A stretch of DNA of 64,000 nt from Euborellia annulipes (GCA_023213315.1 JAKCPI010016853.1:30160-94159), one strand, 5' to 3'. Positions 45,297 through 56,440 are shown, counted from the stretch's first letter. Notes: generated from the letters alone by a model not told the origin. Numbers and translations: made by a program.

Positions 45297-45952
45297 AAAA
45301 ATCTGGTGTGACTGGCGCACAGCACACAACTTTCTCTTACCTTCGGTAATCGAAAGTTGTGTTCTGTGCTTGTCACACCAGATTTTTTGTGTCGATATAT
45401 ATTTAGTTCCCGATAGTACGGAACATATGAATTCAGATGTAAAATTTATAAGTGTGGGAAAATATTTATATTTTGTTACCATGGCAACCATTTCTCCTAT
45501 CTTCCCTATGAAATACAAGAGTAAAGTGGTCTTCAGAAGATTTCAATCACAAAATGAGAATATACATTTTAAAGAGCATCTAAAAAATAATTGATTTTTG
45601 AATTTAAAAAAAAATCGTTGGAGCAAATTTTGAGAAAATCGAAAAAAACTGAAAAAGTACATCAGTAAAGTACTAGTACTATTTGGCCGATTTTGATTAA
45701 AAGCTTATTTTTCCGGTCCCGGGAGATGTTTAACTTAAATATAAAATTTCAACCTTGTAGCTCAATTCCTTCATGCTTAAAATTGAACACACACAGACAC
45801 ACAGACAGACAGACCATGTCGCGAAAACCACTTTTTTGGATTCAGGGGACCTCAAAACGTGAAGATCCATCAAAATCTCGACATCGAATTTTTGACATGA
45901 ATCCAATACTTTCTCTCTATATATATATTACATAGGTAAGAGAAAGTAAAAA
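45297..45952 (-). repeat. R1 repeat, near-complete, inverted
   Basis: This copy runs from the 3' hairpin (45300-45388) to the 5' hairpin (about 45915-45952) and is close in sequence to 32458-33122, including ATATGAATTCAGATGTAAAA and the GACCGGAAAAATAAGC block. It separates two copies of the 44422-type segment. Confidence 0.85.
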
Positions 45953-45994
45953 ACCCTTAAAAGTCGTCGGGCATTAGAGAAGAGAACAGCCAGC

Positions 45995-46141
45995 AGGATC
46001 GCTGCAGTGAAGCAATACCAATTTTTATAAAAAAAAAAATTATTCTACGTGTTTTACGTATTTTGCCTGTTTAACACCAAATAAATTTTCGATGACTGTA
46101 GGTCCTGAGGATGGGAACGATGCGTTCCCGAAACGTCGACG
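45995..46141 (+). repeat. Second copy of the hammerhead-like segment
   Basis: It matches 44422-44568 through GATCGCTGCAGTGAAGC, ACGTGTTTTACGTATTTT and ACCAAATAAATTTTCGATG. The core at 46105-46134 is CTGAGGA, T, GGGAACG/CGTTCCC, GAAAC, identical to 44532-44561. Confidence 0.75.
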
Positions 46142-46204
46142 AAATTTAAATAAGACTTTATTCCATGGTGACAGCTTACATCCACCAGCTCCTTTTAAAA
46201 ATTA

Positions 46205-46350
46205 CAGATTAAAACCAATAATGGCTCAGTAGCCATAAGGGATAGTTAAAAAAAAAAACTTTAAATGCCAAGGGATGTGGGTTCAGATCCTAGCCAATCC
46301 GATTAATGTTTATTTAAATCATTTTAGATATCAATTGGTTTAATAAATTT
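46205..46350 (+). repeat. tRNA-like SINE fragment
   Basis: GGCTCAGTAGCCATAAGGG could be a box A region and GTGGGTTCAGATCCTA is a box B. ATGTTTATTTAAATCATTTT with GATATCAATTGGTTTAATAA forms the hairpin block of the other SINEs. An A-run interrupts the head. Confidence 0.5.
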
Positions 46351-48345
46351 GCCTGTGTCGAAATAATATATATTAATAATATTTTAAAGTCTATACGAAA
46401 TTTAAAGAAATTTACATTATATAACAACAAAGACCCAAAGTACTAAATTAGGATGATCTTTATATAAAACAAATTGTTCTTTATTTTTATATAAAATTCT
46501 AAATTTAAATACATACAATACCTACCATGTTAGAATAAAAATAACTTAATAGATAAAACTTGATACCTATTTTAAAACAGTCATTAATAGAGAGAGCGAG
46601 AGAGAGAGAGAGAGAAGGGAGCAATATTACCATGGCCCGAGTTGGTGTTCCCTAATCAACTTCTAAATTAGTTCGATTCTATGATATTGTAGACGAGAGA
46701 AAGGATTCTTTAGAAATTCCGTAAAGAATGATTAATTATTCCTTGATGAAAAGGAAACTAATTTTGCTTAAATTAAAAAAAAATAATAATAATAAAATGA
46801 AAATTTTTTTCACAAGCCATGTGTCAACAAGAGAGTGGGGCCCGTTAACGACCCATCGGAAATTTTTTTTTAAATTTTAATTCACCTTTAATAAGAAATT
46901 AATGTTTAGAAAAAGTGCTAATGAATTTCTTAGTGTAGTACAAGGTACTGGGATCCCCGTTATGTGTTGCGTCAAGGGTTTTTCTGACTAGGCATCTGCA
47001 TGTCCATCTGTGAGTACCCTCCCCCCTTTTAGAGGAAAAAAGTGATCGCCTGTTGCTGTGGGCCAAAGGGCACTGAATGCGGGGGCGGCAGTGTCCGGCA
47101 AATGGGCAAATGGGCAGCTGGTCGACGGACGAAGGGGCCGATGGCCGGTGGGGCTCCGCCCCCGACAGTTACATGAGATGCATCTGGGCCCCCAGTCTGT
47201 GGATTAATCCAATTACAACCACCTCAAACGATTTATGAACTTTTCGATGAAAACATGATCAAGTGGGCGACCGCAAAACAAAATTAAAATCTCAACTTTT
47301 AGTGTATTAATCCAATGGAACTCTCAATTCTGAAGACTTGAAAAATATAGTGATGTTATCTTTTCTTGGATTTTTGAAAACTGGATTTGACTGAATACAA
47401 AAATTTGCATTATATCATTTCTACATCCATTAATTACAATGTAAAGATGATCTCTCCTTATTCTACTTTCTTCGTCAGAACTGCGCGATCGGTATTAGTG
47501 AGAATGGATATGACCGAGAAAAGCTCTAACTCAAGGTCGACTTCAAACTTGACACAAGATGAAAACTCCTGAGTGTTTAAATACAAGTGCAAATCCTCAC
47601 AGCGAAAATTCCATTACCTCATCATCTTTGATTCGAATCCGAAGAAATGTATAATATCAAATTTTTAAGTGTATCAAGAAATTCAAAAGATGTTTTGGAC
47701 AATTTCTACTAATGGCGCCTTTCTTCAGCTGAATGATATCAAGGTAAATGAAAGTGATGTGATTTTTTTTCAACTAATCATACAAATTTTATTTTGATCT
47801 ATTAATAATAATAGGTCTCTAGAATATTCAAATTTTTTCAGCCCAAGGCAATTTATATTTCCTTAGCTTTATAGTATATTAGACTTTTAATTATACTCTT
47901 TAGATTACCAAGTTAAAGGTAAAAGGTCTTTGTTCTTATAAATACCGGGTGGATATGATAATAGGTTTTGGGAGGGGAATTATTTTTCTAGAAAATGCTA
48001 TTTATAAGAGATTTTTTTTCTTAAATTAATGACAAAATTATGGAGAAGACTATAATAATTATTTGTTTTATTATTTTTTCAAATAATTTTGAGATAATCC
48101 AGATTTTTAAGAAAATGGCAGGCGGGTCTATAAAAAAAAATTATCGAAAGGCAAAGAAAGGGAGATAACCCCTTCCTGAAATGTCAAAAAAATAATAAAA
48201 ATAATAAATAAATAAATAAATAATAGAGGAGAAATAGTAGGCCTATAATTATAAAGAATTAAAAATAGTATAATTATAAAAAGTGTTCGATATTCTTTAA
48301 AATTTATTTACTTGGAGGGGGAGAAGATCATTGTTGGATCATCCT
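46351..48345. other. Mostly unique DNA with a GC-rich stretch
   Basis: A (GA)n run lies at 46589-46617. The stretch at 47040-47215 is strongly GC-rich (GGGGGCGGCAGTG, GGGGCCGATGGCCGG, GGGGCTCCGCCCCC) and not repeated in the window. Part of a CpG-rich regulatory element or an exon of an unseen gene are both possible. The rest is AT-rich. Confidence 0.4.
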
Positions 48346-48490
48346 CGCACAGTACACAACTTTCTCTTCGGCTATTAAAAGTTGTGTTCTTGCCACGCCA
48401 GATTTTTGTGTAGCCATTTATTTAGTTTCCGGCAGTATATTAGAATCCAAGATATAACATAGTAAGAAATTAATATTTTATTACCGTAAT
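48346..48490 (-). repeat. R1 3' end, decayed
   Basis: CGCACAGTACACAACTTTCT and CTTGCCACGCCAGATTTTTG mark the hairpin, followed by TTTAGTTTCCGGCAGTATAT. The rest of R1 is missing. Confidence 0.65.
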
Positions 48491-48540
48491 GTCTTCTATT
48501 CTTTTCTAAGAAGGTCAAGTGTAATAATGCTACCAATTGA

Positions 48541-48592
48541 AATAAATAGGGAGAGTCTCTAAATGGCCTCTAAAGACGAAAAAGAACTTCAA
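48541..48592 (+). repeat. SINE tail fragment
   Basis: AAATAGGGAGAGTCTCTAAATGG followed by CCTCTAAAGACGAAAAAG, related to 10205-10260. Confidence 0.5.
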
Positions 48593-48617
48593 CATAATAT
48601 AAGAAAAAGTGTGATGA

Positions 48618-48821
48618 GTTCGTTACAGGGAAGGATCTAGGGGGGGGGGGCAGTGGGGGCATGTGCCCCGGGAGGCAGATATCAGGGGGCGCCAATTAAA
48701 GAAAGATTTACTGAAAAAAAAGCTAAAAATGATATGAATTTTGTATAGAAAATCTTGAGGGCGCGGCAAATGAAATTTTGCCTCCCCTAAAAAATCTCCT
48801 AGTTCCGACCCTGGTTCGTTA
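48618..48821 (+). mobile_element. hAT MITE (48626-48813) with exact duplication
   Basis: GTTCGTTA flanks both sides. Ends CAGGGAAGGATCTAG and CTAGTTCCGACCCTG are inverted. A G-run and GGGGGCATGTGCCCC palindrome lie near the left end. It is the shortest complete member at 188 bp. Confidence 0.9.
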
Positions 48822-49629
48822 ATAGAATTTGTTCAACCAAATTTGATCTACCTGTCTCTAGTTGATCTGGACGCACACCATTTCAAAAATACTTAATAAT
48901 AAATTAAAATAATTTGACCATTACTATGAAAGGATAAATTGTAGTAGCCTACTATTCTGGAGAAATTTAGTTTATTATTTAATGGCTTTTTTTTAACTAA
49001 CTTTGAAGTTTTTTTGTTTTGAAGGGCTAAGAAATTGTTAGTTCACTTAATTAAGAGTTTATTATTAATAATATACACACCTCTAATGTTGTTTTTGTTA
49101 TTATTAATGACTAGAGTATTTAAGTTTTCTATATTAATTTGTTTTTTCTATTTTAAAAATTTTAATAAATTTCATTTACTAAATTGATTTTAAACGTCAA
49201 TAAAAATTATAATTTCCCGTCAATGCTTGTCCACCTTGTATTAATTCTTCAGGACTTTAATTATGAAATTGAATATAAATTTTTATGATAATTAGATTCT
49301 GTCATTTTTAAATTATCGTGCGGTGAACTTCAAACACGGTCAGTTTTTTAAAACTACTTCTAAATGGAAACGTATTTTAATACCCTCTTCGTAAAAACTG
49401 AAATAAATTCATTTTCAAAAAAAAAATTCTTCTTTTTCTATAGGTAAGTAAGTGAATTGGAGTATTTCAACTGAAATACACAGTTTGAGATCTATCTCCT
49501 TAATCTAAAAAGGTCTCGAAAAAGCGCTCTCCAAAAAAAAATCTCTAAAATCATTATTTTTTTTTTTTTTGTAAATAATTAATTGTTACTAATTATAAAT
49601 TGAAAAGGAATTTATAAAAAAAATTGGTT
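48822..49629. other. AT-rich DNA, nothing recognised
   Basis: T-runs and A-runs only. Confidence 0.5.
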
Positions 49630-49662
49630 CAAAGTTAAAATGAGAATATACATTTTAAAGGG

Positions 49663-49818
49663 CATCTAAAAAATTTACAATTATATATTGGAAGAACCGA
49701 AACTCCTCAAAATTCTCTAGAATTCTCTCGGCATCACTCATTAAGCATCAATATATATATTGGAAGTTATAATACTAAGTATTACTCATTCTCAAGTCTC
49801 CTGAATTCATCTAAAAAA
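49663..49818. other. 134 bp insert with 11 bp flanking repeats
   Basis: CATCTAAAAAA occurs at 49663-49673 and 49808-49818 around 49674-49807, and continuous R1 occurs once this insert is ignored. The insert has two ATATATTGGAAG motifs and no recognised class. Confidence 0.6.
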
Positions 49819-49968
49819 TAATTGATTTATGAATTTTAATCAAAATCATTGTAGCGAATTTTTAGAAAAAAAGAAAAAAAGTTAAAAAGTACATCAAGAA
49901 AGTACTAGTATTGTACTTTTTGGTCGATTAAGTTCAAAAGGTTATGCTTTCACGCCTCAGGGGGATGC

Positions 49969-50275
49969 CTAAATTACAGCGGCGTAACTAGCCTTTGAGA
50001 GCGGAGGGGGCGAAGCTCAACTGGGGCGCCGTTCTTCGTTCGACATTTTTTTTTAGTATTCGAATCTCGTTCGATCTTTTTTTGTAATTTTTCTCCGGAT
50101 TTGTGATATAAAATGATTTTATTATAAAATTCCAAAAAAAAAAAAAAAATCAGGAGATTTTGGGAAAAAGCCGAAAATCCGGAGGCGCGAGGGGGCGCCA
50201 AAAACTTGATGCGCCTGGGGCGGGAGGTGCGAGCGCCTCCCTTCGCCCCCACATGGATACGCTACTGCTAACTTA
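49969..50275 (+). mobile_element. hAT MITE (49977-50267) inside R1
   Basis: Ends CAGCGGCGTAACTAG and GATACGCTACTG are flanked by CTAAATTA and CTAACTTA (7 of 8). Uninterrupted R1 copies show one CTAACTTA-like octamer at this site. Internal G-rich segments flank an A-run. Confidence 0.85.
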
Positions 50276-50339
50276 AATATGAAATTTCAACCTCGTAGCT
50301 CAATTCTTTTATACTTTAAATTGAACACAGACACACAAG

Positions 50340-50920
50340 GGAGGCATCGTCCCAGCATTCCTATGTTGTTCAGCTCACGACAAACAAAACTAGTCAATTC
50401 CAACAGTGGCGTATTCAGGGGGGGGGGGCCCAGGGGGGCCGGGCCCCCCCAAAGCCTTCTCCAAAACAAAAAAATACCTATTGTTTTCCCTAATGATATT
50501 TTTTTTTTTTTTAAATAAATATTTTATTAACTCTCATAAATTCTAAAATCTAACAAAAAACTTATAAATAATTGAAAAAATCTCTAATATTTACGAATTT
50601 TGTATTAAAATTATTTTTTATTTCAAGAAAAAAAATTTTTTTTTATTTGTTTTTTATTTATAATTATTATATTATCTAAAAAAAATTTCTCCACTTTAAG
50701 TTTCTTGGTGAAGGGGGGCGGGGGGGGGGGGGGGGTTCATAAAACTTTTGGGCCCCCCCCCAAGCAGAAATCCTGGCTACGCTACTGAATTCCAATCTTC
50801 CTTTGTCCCATGACCTCCCGTGATTGGAACAATCTCCCTGCGTCTATCTTCCCCAAAACCTACAATCTTCAGACTTTCAAGTCTAATCTCAACAGGCGTC
50901 TTCTCAGTTCCCGCAGTTGA
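50340..50920 (+). pseudogene. LINE reverse-transcriptase C-terminal fragment
   Basis: After the hAT MITE, the frame RDWNNLPASIFPK followed by TFKSNLNRRLLSSRS and a stop (50918-50920) is the characteristic C-terminal tail of non-LTR retrotransposon reverse-transcriptase proteins (CR1/Jockey-like: R-DWN-LP ... FK--L). Upstream codons before the MITE (SIPMLFSSRQTKLVNS) fit the preceding region. One frameshift separates the two parts near 50818. A short 3' UTR ends in TTTATTTATTTA and an A-run at about 50969, after which R1 resumes. This is a 5'-truncated LINE inserted into R1; the clade is not resolved. Confidence 0.75.
50396..50795 (+). mobile_element. hAT MITE (50404-50787) inside the LINE fragment
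   Basis: The duplication AATTCCAA is exact (50396-50403, 50788-50795). Ends are CAGTGGCGTATTCAGG and the segment ending CCTGGCTACGCTACTG. G and C runs near both ends flank an AT-rich middle. Removing it restores the LINE reading frame upstream of the frameshift. Confidence 0.92.
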
Positions 50921-51066
50921 GTTCCCCTTTTATGTTTCTCCTTTATTTATTTATTTAAAAAAAAAAACCAGCAGACATGGTCTATGTTGGGAAAACCACT
51001 TTTGAACTCACGGGACCTCAAAACGTGTATATCCATCAAAATCTCGATAGGTAAGAGAAAGTAAAA

Positions 51067-52411
51067 ACAAATATATCCTTTCTCATGTCAATTCGAATAA
51101 TAAATTTATAATAAAATTAAAGCAAATTATTATTATTTTTTTTTTTTTTATTGAAAATATCAAGTCGTGCTCACTCAGTTTGTTGATAAACATACAAATT
51201 TTTCACTCACCAACGCAATTCAAAGATTTCGTTTATTTTTCTTCGTCGTTCATCATAACCCCCTTCTCTCCTTCTCTTTCTTCTCCTTATTTTTTTTTGC
51301 CGAACCTCGTAATTTTTCCTTGTTTATTTATCTTAAAAAAAAAAAAAAATATGAAAAAAAAAAAGAAATCAAATTACATCCAAGTGAGGCGCTTTGTTTT
51401 CTTATATTTCCAAGCCATGCCATCGAAAATCAATCCTTCTTCGTCTTCGTCTAATAACCTTCATTATAAATCGAATTCTGCCCCGAAATGTATAAAGACT
51501 TTTCATGACTGACCGGTTTGAATTTCAATTTCGTCTCAGGATTTTTGCTACGTAAGGTTTCAGCCATCAAGTAATTTATATTATTATTATTATATGAACC
51601 GCGGGTATCTTGCTGCTCGAGAAAGCTGCAGACAGGCTTCGTGGAATTGGTATACTATGGTTGTGTGAGTGTGTAGTTGTCGATCTAGCTTGATGGTGGG
51701 AGGGGGGACTTCCCCCACTCCTCTTCTGAAGAGTGTATTTATCGCTGTTTAGGCTAGAAACGGATTCATATATCCCGACGGGGCTTAATGGTTTCGATAC
51801 CGACCTCACTGGTTCTTTGTTCGGATAATTTAATACCAACTCTACTTGATTCAATAAACAAAGCTACAGGCAGGAAATGCATTTTTTTCTTCTTAATATC
51901 AAATAAAAAAAAAGAAACAGCATCCAATTAATAATCCAGAAATTGCTCTAATTTCCCTCAGAATCGATCTCCTTAACCCTCTTCGAATGATGGTATCTAT
52001 TCATCATGAAAAAATTGAACAAGAAACAATCCATGTATGTATGTGCATGTAGTCATATTTTAAAAAAAAATATACATTTTCTCGATATCTCTATTGAATT
52101 TCAAAAGATAAATAACTTCTTTCTATTATATGATTATATCTGGTGCATTAAATTGTAAATAGATAGCTATTTAGTTTATTGTGGTAAGCAAGAATGTAGA
52201 GATTTTCATCTAAATAAATTCAAAGAGAAAGAAAGAGCCAAGGATGGTCATCTTAGTTCGGTCATAATGCAGACAGAGATACAGAGAGGAATAAAGTTGA
52301 GAAAATGTTTAGAAGAGGGGGGGGGGACCCTTATAGGCATGCAGTTTTCCCCTTTATTATACTATTAATATTAAATTAAGATTTAAACTTTCGACAGTAG
52401 GTTCTTTTGTA
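51067..52411. other. AT-rich DNA, nothing recognised
   Basis: Overlapping frames at 51167-51512 are phenylalanine- or lysine-rich composition effects. A G-run lies at 52319-52327. A minus-strand frame at 51576-51854 has no domain. Confidence 0.4.
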
Positions 52412-52507
52412 AAATATACATAAATTAAACGGTTTCTAGGTTATTTGTTATATTTTTCGACAATTTCTTGTCATTATCAGAAGTGCTTACATTCTAATAC
52501 AAGAAAA

Positions 52508-52740
52508 TAGAAATATTATACACTAGAAGAAGTGGTACCAACTGCAATACAAGTTTACAAACAAGCTTACAAACTCAAAGCTATATAATTAATTCAAGTG
52601 ACATATAAGAAATAAGAATAATAATGCCAATATAAAAAATAAAAAATAATATATATCTATTATATATTTATTTAATTATATAAACTTGTAACTGATGTAT
52701 TGCAGTTGGTAGCACTTCTTCTAGTGTATAATATTTCTAC
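52508..52740. repeat. Inner inverted repeat i
   Basis: TAGAAATATTATACACTAGA at 52508 is inverted at 52721-52740, continuing through AGAAGTGGTACCAACTGCAA. The loop is AT-rich. Confidence 0.7.
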
Positions 52741-52756
52741 TTTCATCTATTAATCC

Positions 52757-53191
52757 GGCTAAACACGTAACTGGAAACTTGACAAGCATGCATGTGCAAT
52801 CTTTTTGTACAAGCATGCACAAATTTCCTTCGGCACCACACGGTACAAGCATGCTTGTGCAAACAAGAGCTTATGCAGAAAAATAACGCAAAAATGAACG
52901 ACAGAAAAGGTTATTTATTCGAAGATAACAAGAAATTCTCCCTTGCTTTAAACAGAGACACAATAAATATATTTAAATTGAAATATTAAATGAATTAATT
53001 AAATAAATATCAAATGTCAGGACGTCCATAGAATGGCGGAGAGTTTAGCTTTTGCATGATTAAATCGAGCATCACGCGGCTTGTACAAATAAAATGCTTG
53101 CTTAAAATTCTCCTACAGACGCTACAGTTTGCTTGTACAAAAAGATTGCACATGCATGCTAGTCAAGTTGGCAGTTACGTGTGTAGCAGCC
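52757..53191. mobile_element. MITE-like element, ACACGTAACTG ends
   Basis: GGCTAAACACGTAACTGG at 52757 is inverted at 53170-53191 (CAGTTACGTGTGTAGCAGCC), and pairing continues over GTGCAATCTTTTTGTACAAG. TACAAGCATGC and CTTGTGCAAAC-type words are reiterated inside. No clear flanking duplication. Confidence 0.65.
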
Positions 53192-53308
53192 TTTAGAATG
53201 TAAGCACTTCGGATGATTACAATTAATTGTCGAAATACGTATCGTTTGTTAATTTTATAATTAATAAAACCTATGAAACAAATAACCTAGTGTTTAATTT
53301 GTATATTT

Positions 53309-53868
53309 ATTTTTAATATAAAATTTACTTATTCAATTTTAATTTTTTTTAGTGTTATTTAAATTTCCAATTTTTTTTTTTTCATCTCCGCTTATATTTT
53401 TTGTCACTCAACAGATCAAGGCTCAGAGAGAAGAAATTATTTATGAGTTTGAATATAATCGAGAATCTAGATCAACATTGTTCGATTATTGCATAGTTTT
53501 TGTTGTATTTAAATTCTGAATCGATGCTCTCCATGACCTTATGAACTTCTCTTTGTTTTATTCATAAATTATAATATAATTAAATCGCGCTTTGCATATT
53601 ATTGTTTATCATGTTTTTTGAGATAACAACAAAAAAAAAAGAAAAATATTTCATTTGAATTATCTGACTCATTCAGGAAAGGAATATTCAATTAATAACA
53701 GTGGAGATTAATTAATTCATTCATAGAAATGCGTAGAAAAATAAATCAGCCCCTGCAATTTATAGAAGTTTGCTTATTATTTGAAGTTTTGTGGTTTGTT
53801 TCCAAGCCTGAATGATTATTAAACTAACATTTAAATTAGTATAAATGGAATCTAAATAGCCTCAAGAA
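53309..53868. other. AT-rich DNA, nothing recognised
   Basis: No feature seen. Confidence 0.5.
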
Positions 53869-53869
53869 T

Positions 53870-53950
53870 AGGTGGCTTCGAGAAACAGGACTGTTGAAAG
53901 CCCATTGGAAGCCATTGATAAAATAGAAGTAAAATGGCATCAGTAGCCGA
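53870..53950 (+). repeat. SINE tail related to the 5S-like SINE
   Basis: CCCATTGGAAGCCATTGAT and AAATGGCATCAGTAGCCGAAAT match the tails at 60290 and 41865. The head is missing. Confidence 0.45.
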
Positions 53951-53957
53951 AATCGCT

Positions 53958-54110
53958 TTTAAAAAAATTGATTTATGAATTTTAAACAAAATCGTTGGAG
54001 CCAATTTTGAGAAAATCGAAAAAAAACTGAAAAAGCACATCAGTAAAGTAGTAGGTCTAGTACTTTTTGACCGATTTTGTTCAAAAGCTTATTTTGAGTG
54101 TCTGGGAGGG
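53958..54110 (-). repeat. R1 core fragment
   Basis: AAATTGATTTATGAATTTTA, GTTGGAGCCAATTTTGAGAA, AAAAGCACATCAGTAAAGTA and TTTTGTTCAAAAGCTTATTT match R1 in reverse orientation. Confidence 0.7.
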
Positions 54111-54790
54111 TACTACTAGCTGACAGACCCACCTCACCCTTCCTTGAACATCCCTCAACTAAAAAAATATATATATAGGATAAAGCGGGTGGGCCGTGTG
54201 AGCGATTCCGAAGCCCTTGCAAGAAGAATTTTTTTTCTATTATTGACAAGAAATAATTTCTACCTCTTTAGATAAAATATGGAAATATTGAAGGACATAG
54301 AAGAATCCGTATATTTAAGTTTAAATTTGTAAAGATCAGCCCAAAAAAATGATAGTTGATATTCCAATTTGACCAACTGACCTGTGAATCTCATCTGAAG
54401 GGTTTCGAATCCCCAACCCCCCCGTTTGCCATTTTAGTGAGGAAAGGAAGGGGAGGGGGAGGGAATATGTAGAAAATCAGTGAAAAAATTGGGAAAAATC
54501 AGAAAAATCGATCATTTTTAATGATTTTTTTGCATTTTAAGGGACAAAATCCTCCCCCACATCCCCCCCCCCCCTTGGATCCAAATGTTAATGGTTTTCA
54601 ACTTTTCACCTCTCTAGACCTTCTGAAGAAATGTTAAGGCTAAAATATTCCTTTTCATCCCTCCAAATTTTTTTCGTGGCCCTATAATTAACGAAAAGGG
54701 TTGAAAATAAGTAGGGGGCTACCCCTCGAAAACGGTACGTTGTGGGGGAAAACGGAGGTCATATTTGGATTCAGGAGGTCATTTTACTTA
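54111..54790 (-). repeat. R3 dispersed repeat, copy b
   Basis: 54480-54785 is the reverse complement of about 29925-30240 (TTTTAAGGGACAAAATCC, ACCTCTCTAGACCTTCTGAA, GGAGGTCATATTTGGATTCA). 54111-54220 is in direct orientation with 30225-30350 (ATAGGATAAAGCGGGTGGG). Copies a and b are thus rearranged relative to each other. Confidence 0.65.
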
Positions 54791-54799
54791 AGAATCTGA

Positions 54800-55318
54800 A
54801 GGAATTTTCTCGGGGCCAGAAAAAAGTTTCATTTTGTAGCACAGTGTAGTTTATTGAGGCAACGTTTCGGTCATCTTCAAATTAAAATATCTAAAAATTA
54901 TTTTGCATCTATATGGAAATCTCCCACCTGATGGAAATAATTTTTTGATGCCTCTATCTAGGCCAAAAAACTATTAAAGAAATGACTGCAACCCTTCCTT
55001 AATAGAATAGTATTAAAAAAAACGTTGACACTAGCGGTCATAGGAAAGGTGCTCACCCCCAATTAATCAGGATAAATCATTATTACCCCACATTACCCCC
55101 TTTAATGCCCCATTACCTCTCCACTACTCCTACATCAAAGATTTCAAGCTTCCCTTTCCTTAACAAAATCCCGGTAGCCCACTGTCTTTGATGACACTAG
55201 AATCGCCAGAGCCAAATAATTTCTGAATAATGAAAAAGTTATTTTACAGTATATATATATATATATAAATAGGCCTATAAAGATATTCGTGTAGTGAGTA
55301 ACAAAATTAAATGCTGCT
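54800..55318. other. Unique DNA with a decayed hammerhead-like motif
   Basis: On the minus strand near 54880-54864 the sequence TTGAAGATGACCGAAAC looks like the foldback core with the stem deleted. A (TA)n run lies at 55250-55267. No gene. Confidence 0.4.
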
Positions 55319-55438
55319 ACATGTGATAATTTCATTGTTTTTTTTAATTAATCAAAGAAGAAAAACATTTTTATTGGAATTTTAAAGCCTAGAATCATAA
55401 AAGTTTAATTTTTTTTAAACAGTGAAATAATCACATGT
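55319..55438. repeat. Inverted repeat related to the MITE at 34241
   Basis: ACATGTGATAATTTCATTG pairs with CAGTGAAATAATCACATGT. The middle resembles the interior of 34241-34512, but the C/G-rich ends are missing. Confidence 0.65.
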
Positions 55439-56440
55439 AAAAAAGCAAAGATAGTTGATGTGTTTATGAAAATTCTCTTGGAAATAATAATATTTAAGTA
55501 AATAAATATTTCTATAACTTTAGTAGATAGAAGAAGATAGATGATTAAATAAATGAAAGACAAATAATAATAATAAACTAGTTTTCATTCAATGAATGGA
55601 ATGAACAAGAGATTGGAAGTTTTTATTTATTTGATGACTCCAGGAATATTAATAGAATAGATTGACAAACTAAATTTGACAAGTATAGGTATCTATAAAA
55701 TCCAATCATAAAGAGATTATAATAGCAGGAGGCATATACCGAGCAAAATAGGAATAAAACAATTTCCTAAGAGATTTTATCTTAATTATTTACTAACTAG
55801 AATAGATCCTTATCAAAAATGAACAGAAAAATCCTCAATTTTATGCTGGTTCAAATACACTAAGATTTTAGCAGATGAAAAAAATGACACACAAAACACT
55901 TGCAACCTGTTTAATTAAACCGAGTTTGAGCATTTAGGCGTTATTATTTAATTGATAATACCAAGTATGTATTATAAAAGATTAATAACGTTTGATAATC
56001 AAATCATTTTTAGAACAAATATAAAATAATAATAATTTTTTTTTTAACAATTTTTCTAACCTCACCTGTCATTTTTTTTGATCACATTTAACATTAAAAA
56101 TTGATTATTATATATATTATAAACGTAAAAACAAGTGAAAATAATTAAATATTTTTCAAGGAATTAAATGAATTCTACCTTTAAAAGTTGAAGTTGCAGT
56201 CTGACAGGCCCAGGTCGTCAAATGCAGGAAAATCACTTTGAATTCACAACACACACATAAAAATAAAACTATAACAAATTGTTATATAACTAAATGAATA
56301 ACACAATTAAATAAATACTATTAAAATTATAACGAAAAGTTAAAAAGAACACGGACCGATTGGCAAATAAAAAAAGCGGGATCATACCGGCACGAATTAC
56401 TCAAATCTAGAGAGCGATGCCAGCGCCACACACACACACA
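55439..56440. other. AT-rich DNA, nothing recognised
   Basis: No feature seen apart from a (CA)n run at 56427-56440 into which the next MITE has inserted. Confidence 0.5.

Larger units (their letters stand above)
49630..51066 (-). repeat. R1 repeat carrying nested insertions
   Basis: R1 blocks appear in reverse order: ATGAGAATATACATTTTAAA, CATCTAAAAAATAATTGATTT, AAAGTACATCAAGAAAGTACTAG, GAAATTTCAACCTCGTAGCTC, then ACATGGTCTATG, ACCTCAAAACGTG and the tip AGGTAAGAGAAAGT at the right. Four pieces interrupt it: a 134 bp insert (49674-49807), a hAT MITE, and a LINE 3' end that itself contains another hAT MITE. Confidence 0.8.
52412..53308. mobile_element. Foldback with two inverted-repeat elements in its centre
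   Basis: The outer arms (ATATACATAAATTAAAC ... GGTTATTTGTT ... AGTGCTTACATTCTAA) at 52412-52500 are inverted at 53192-53308. Between them lie one hairpin element (52508-52740, ends TAGAAATATTATACACTAGA) and a second (52757-53191). Confidence 0.7.

Noticed and set aside
51167..51854. Frames of 95, 110 and 92 codons
   Set aside because: F- or K-rich or without domain and overlapping in several frames; composition effect.
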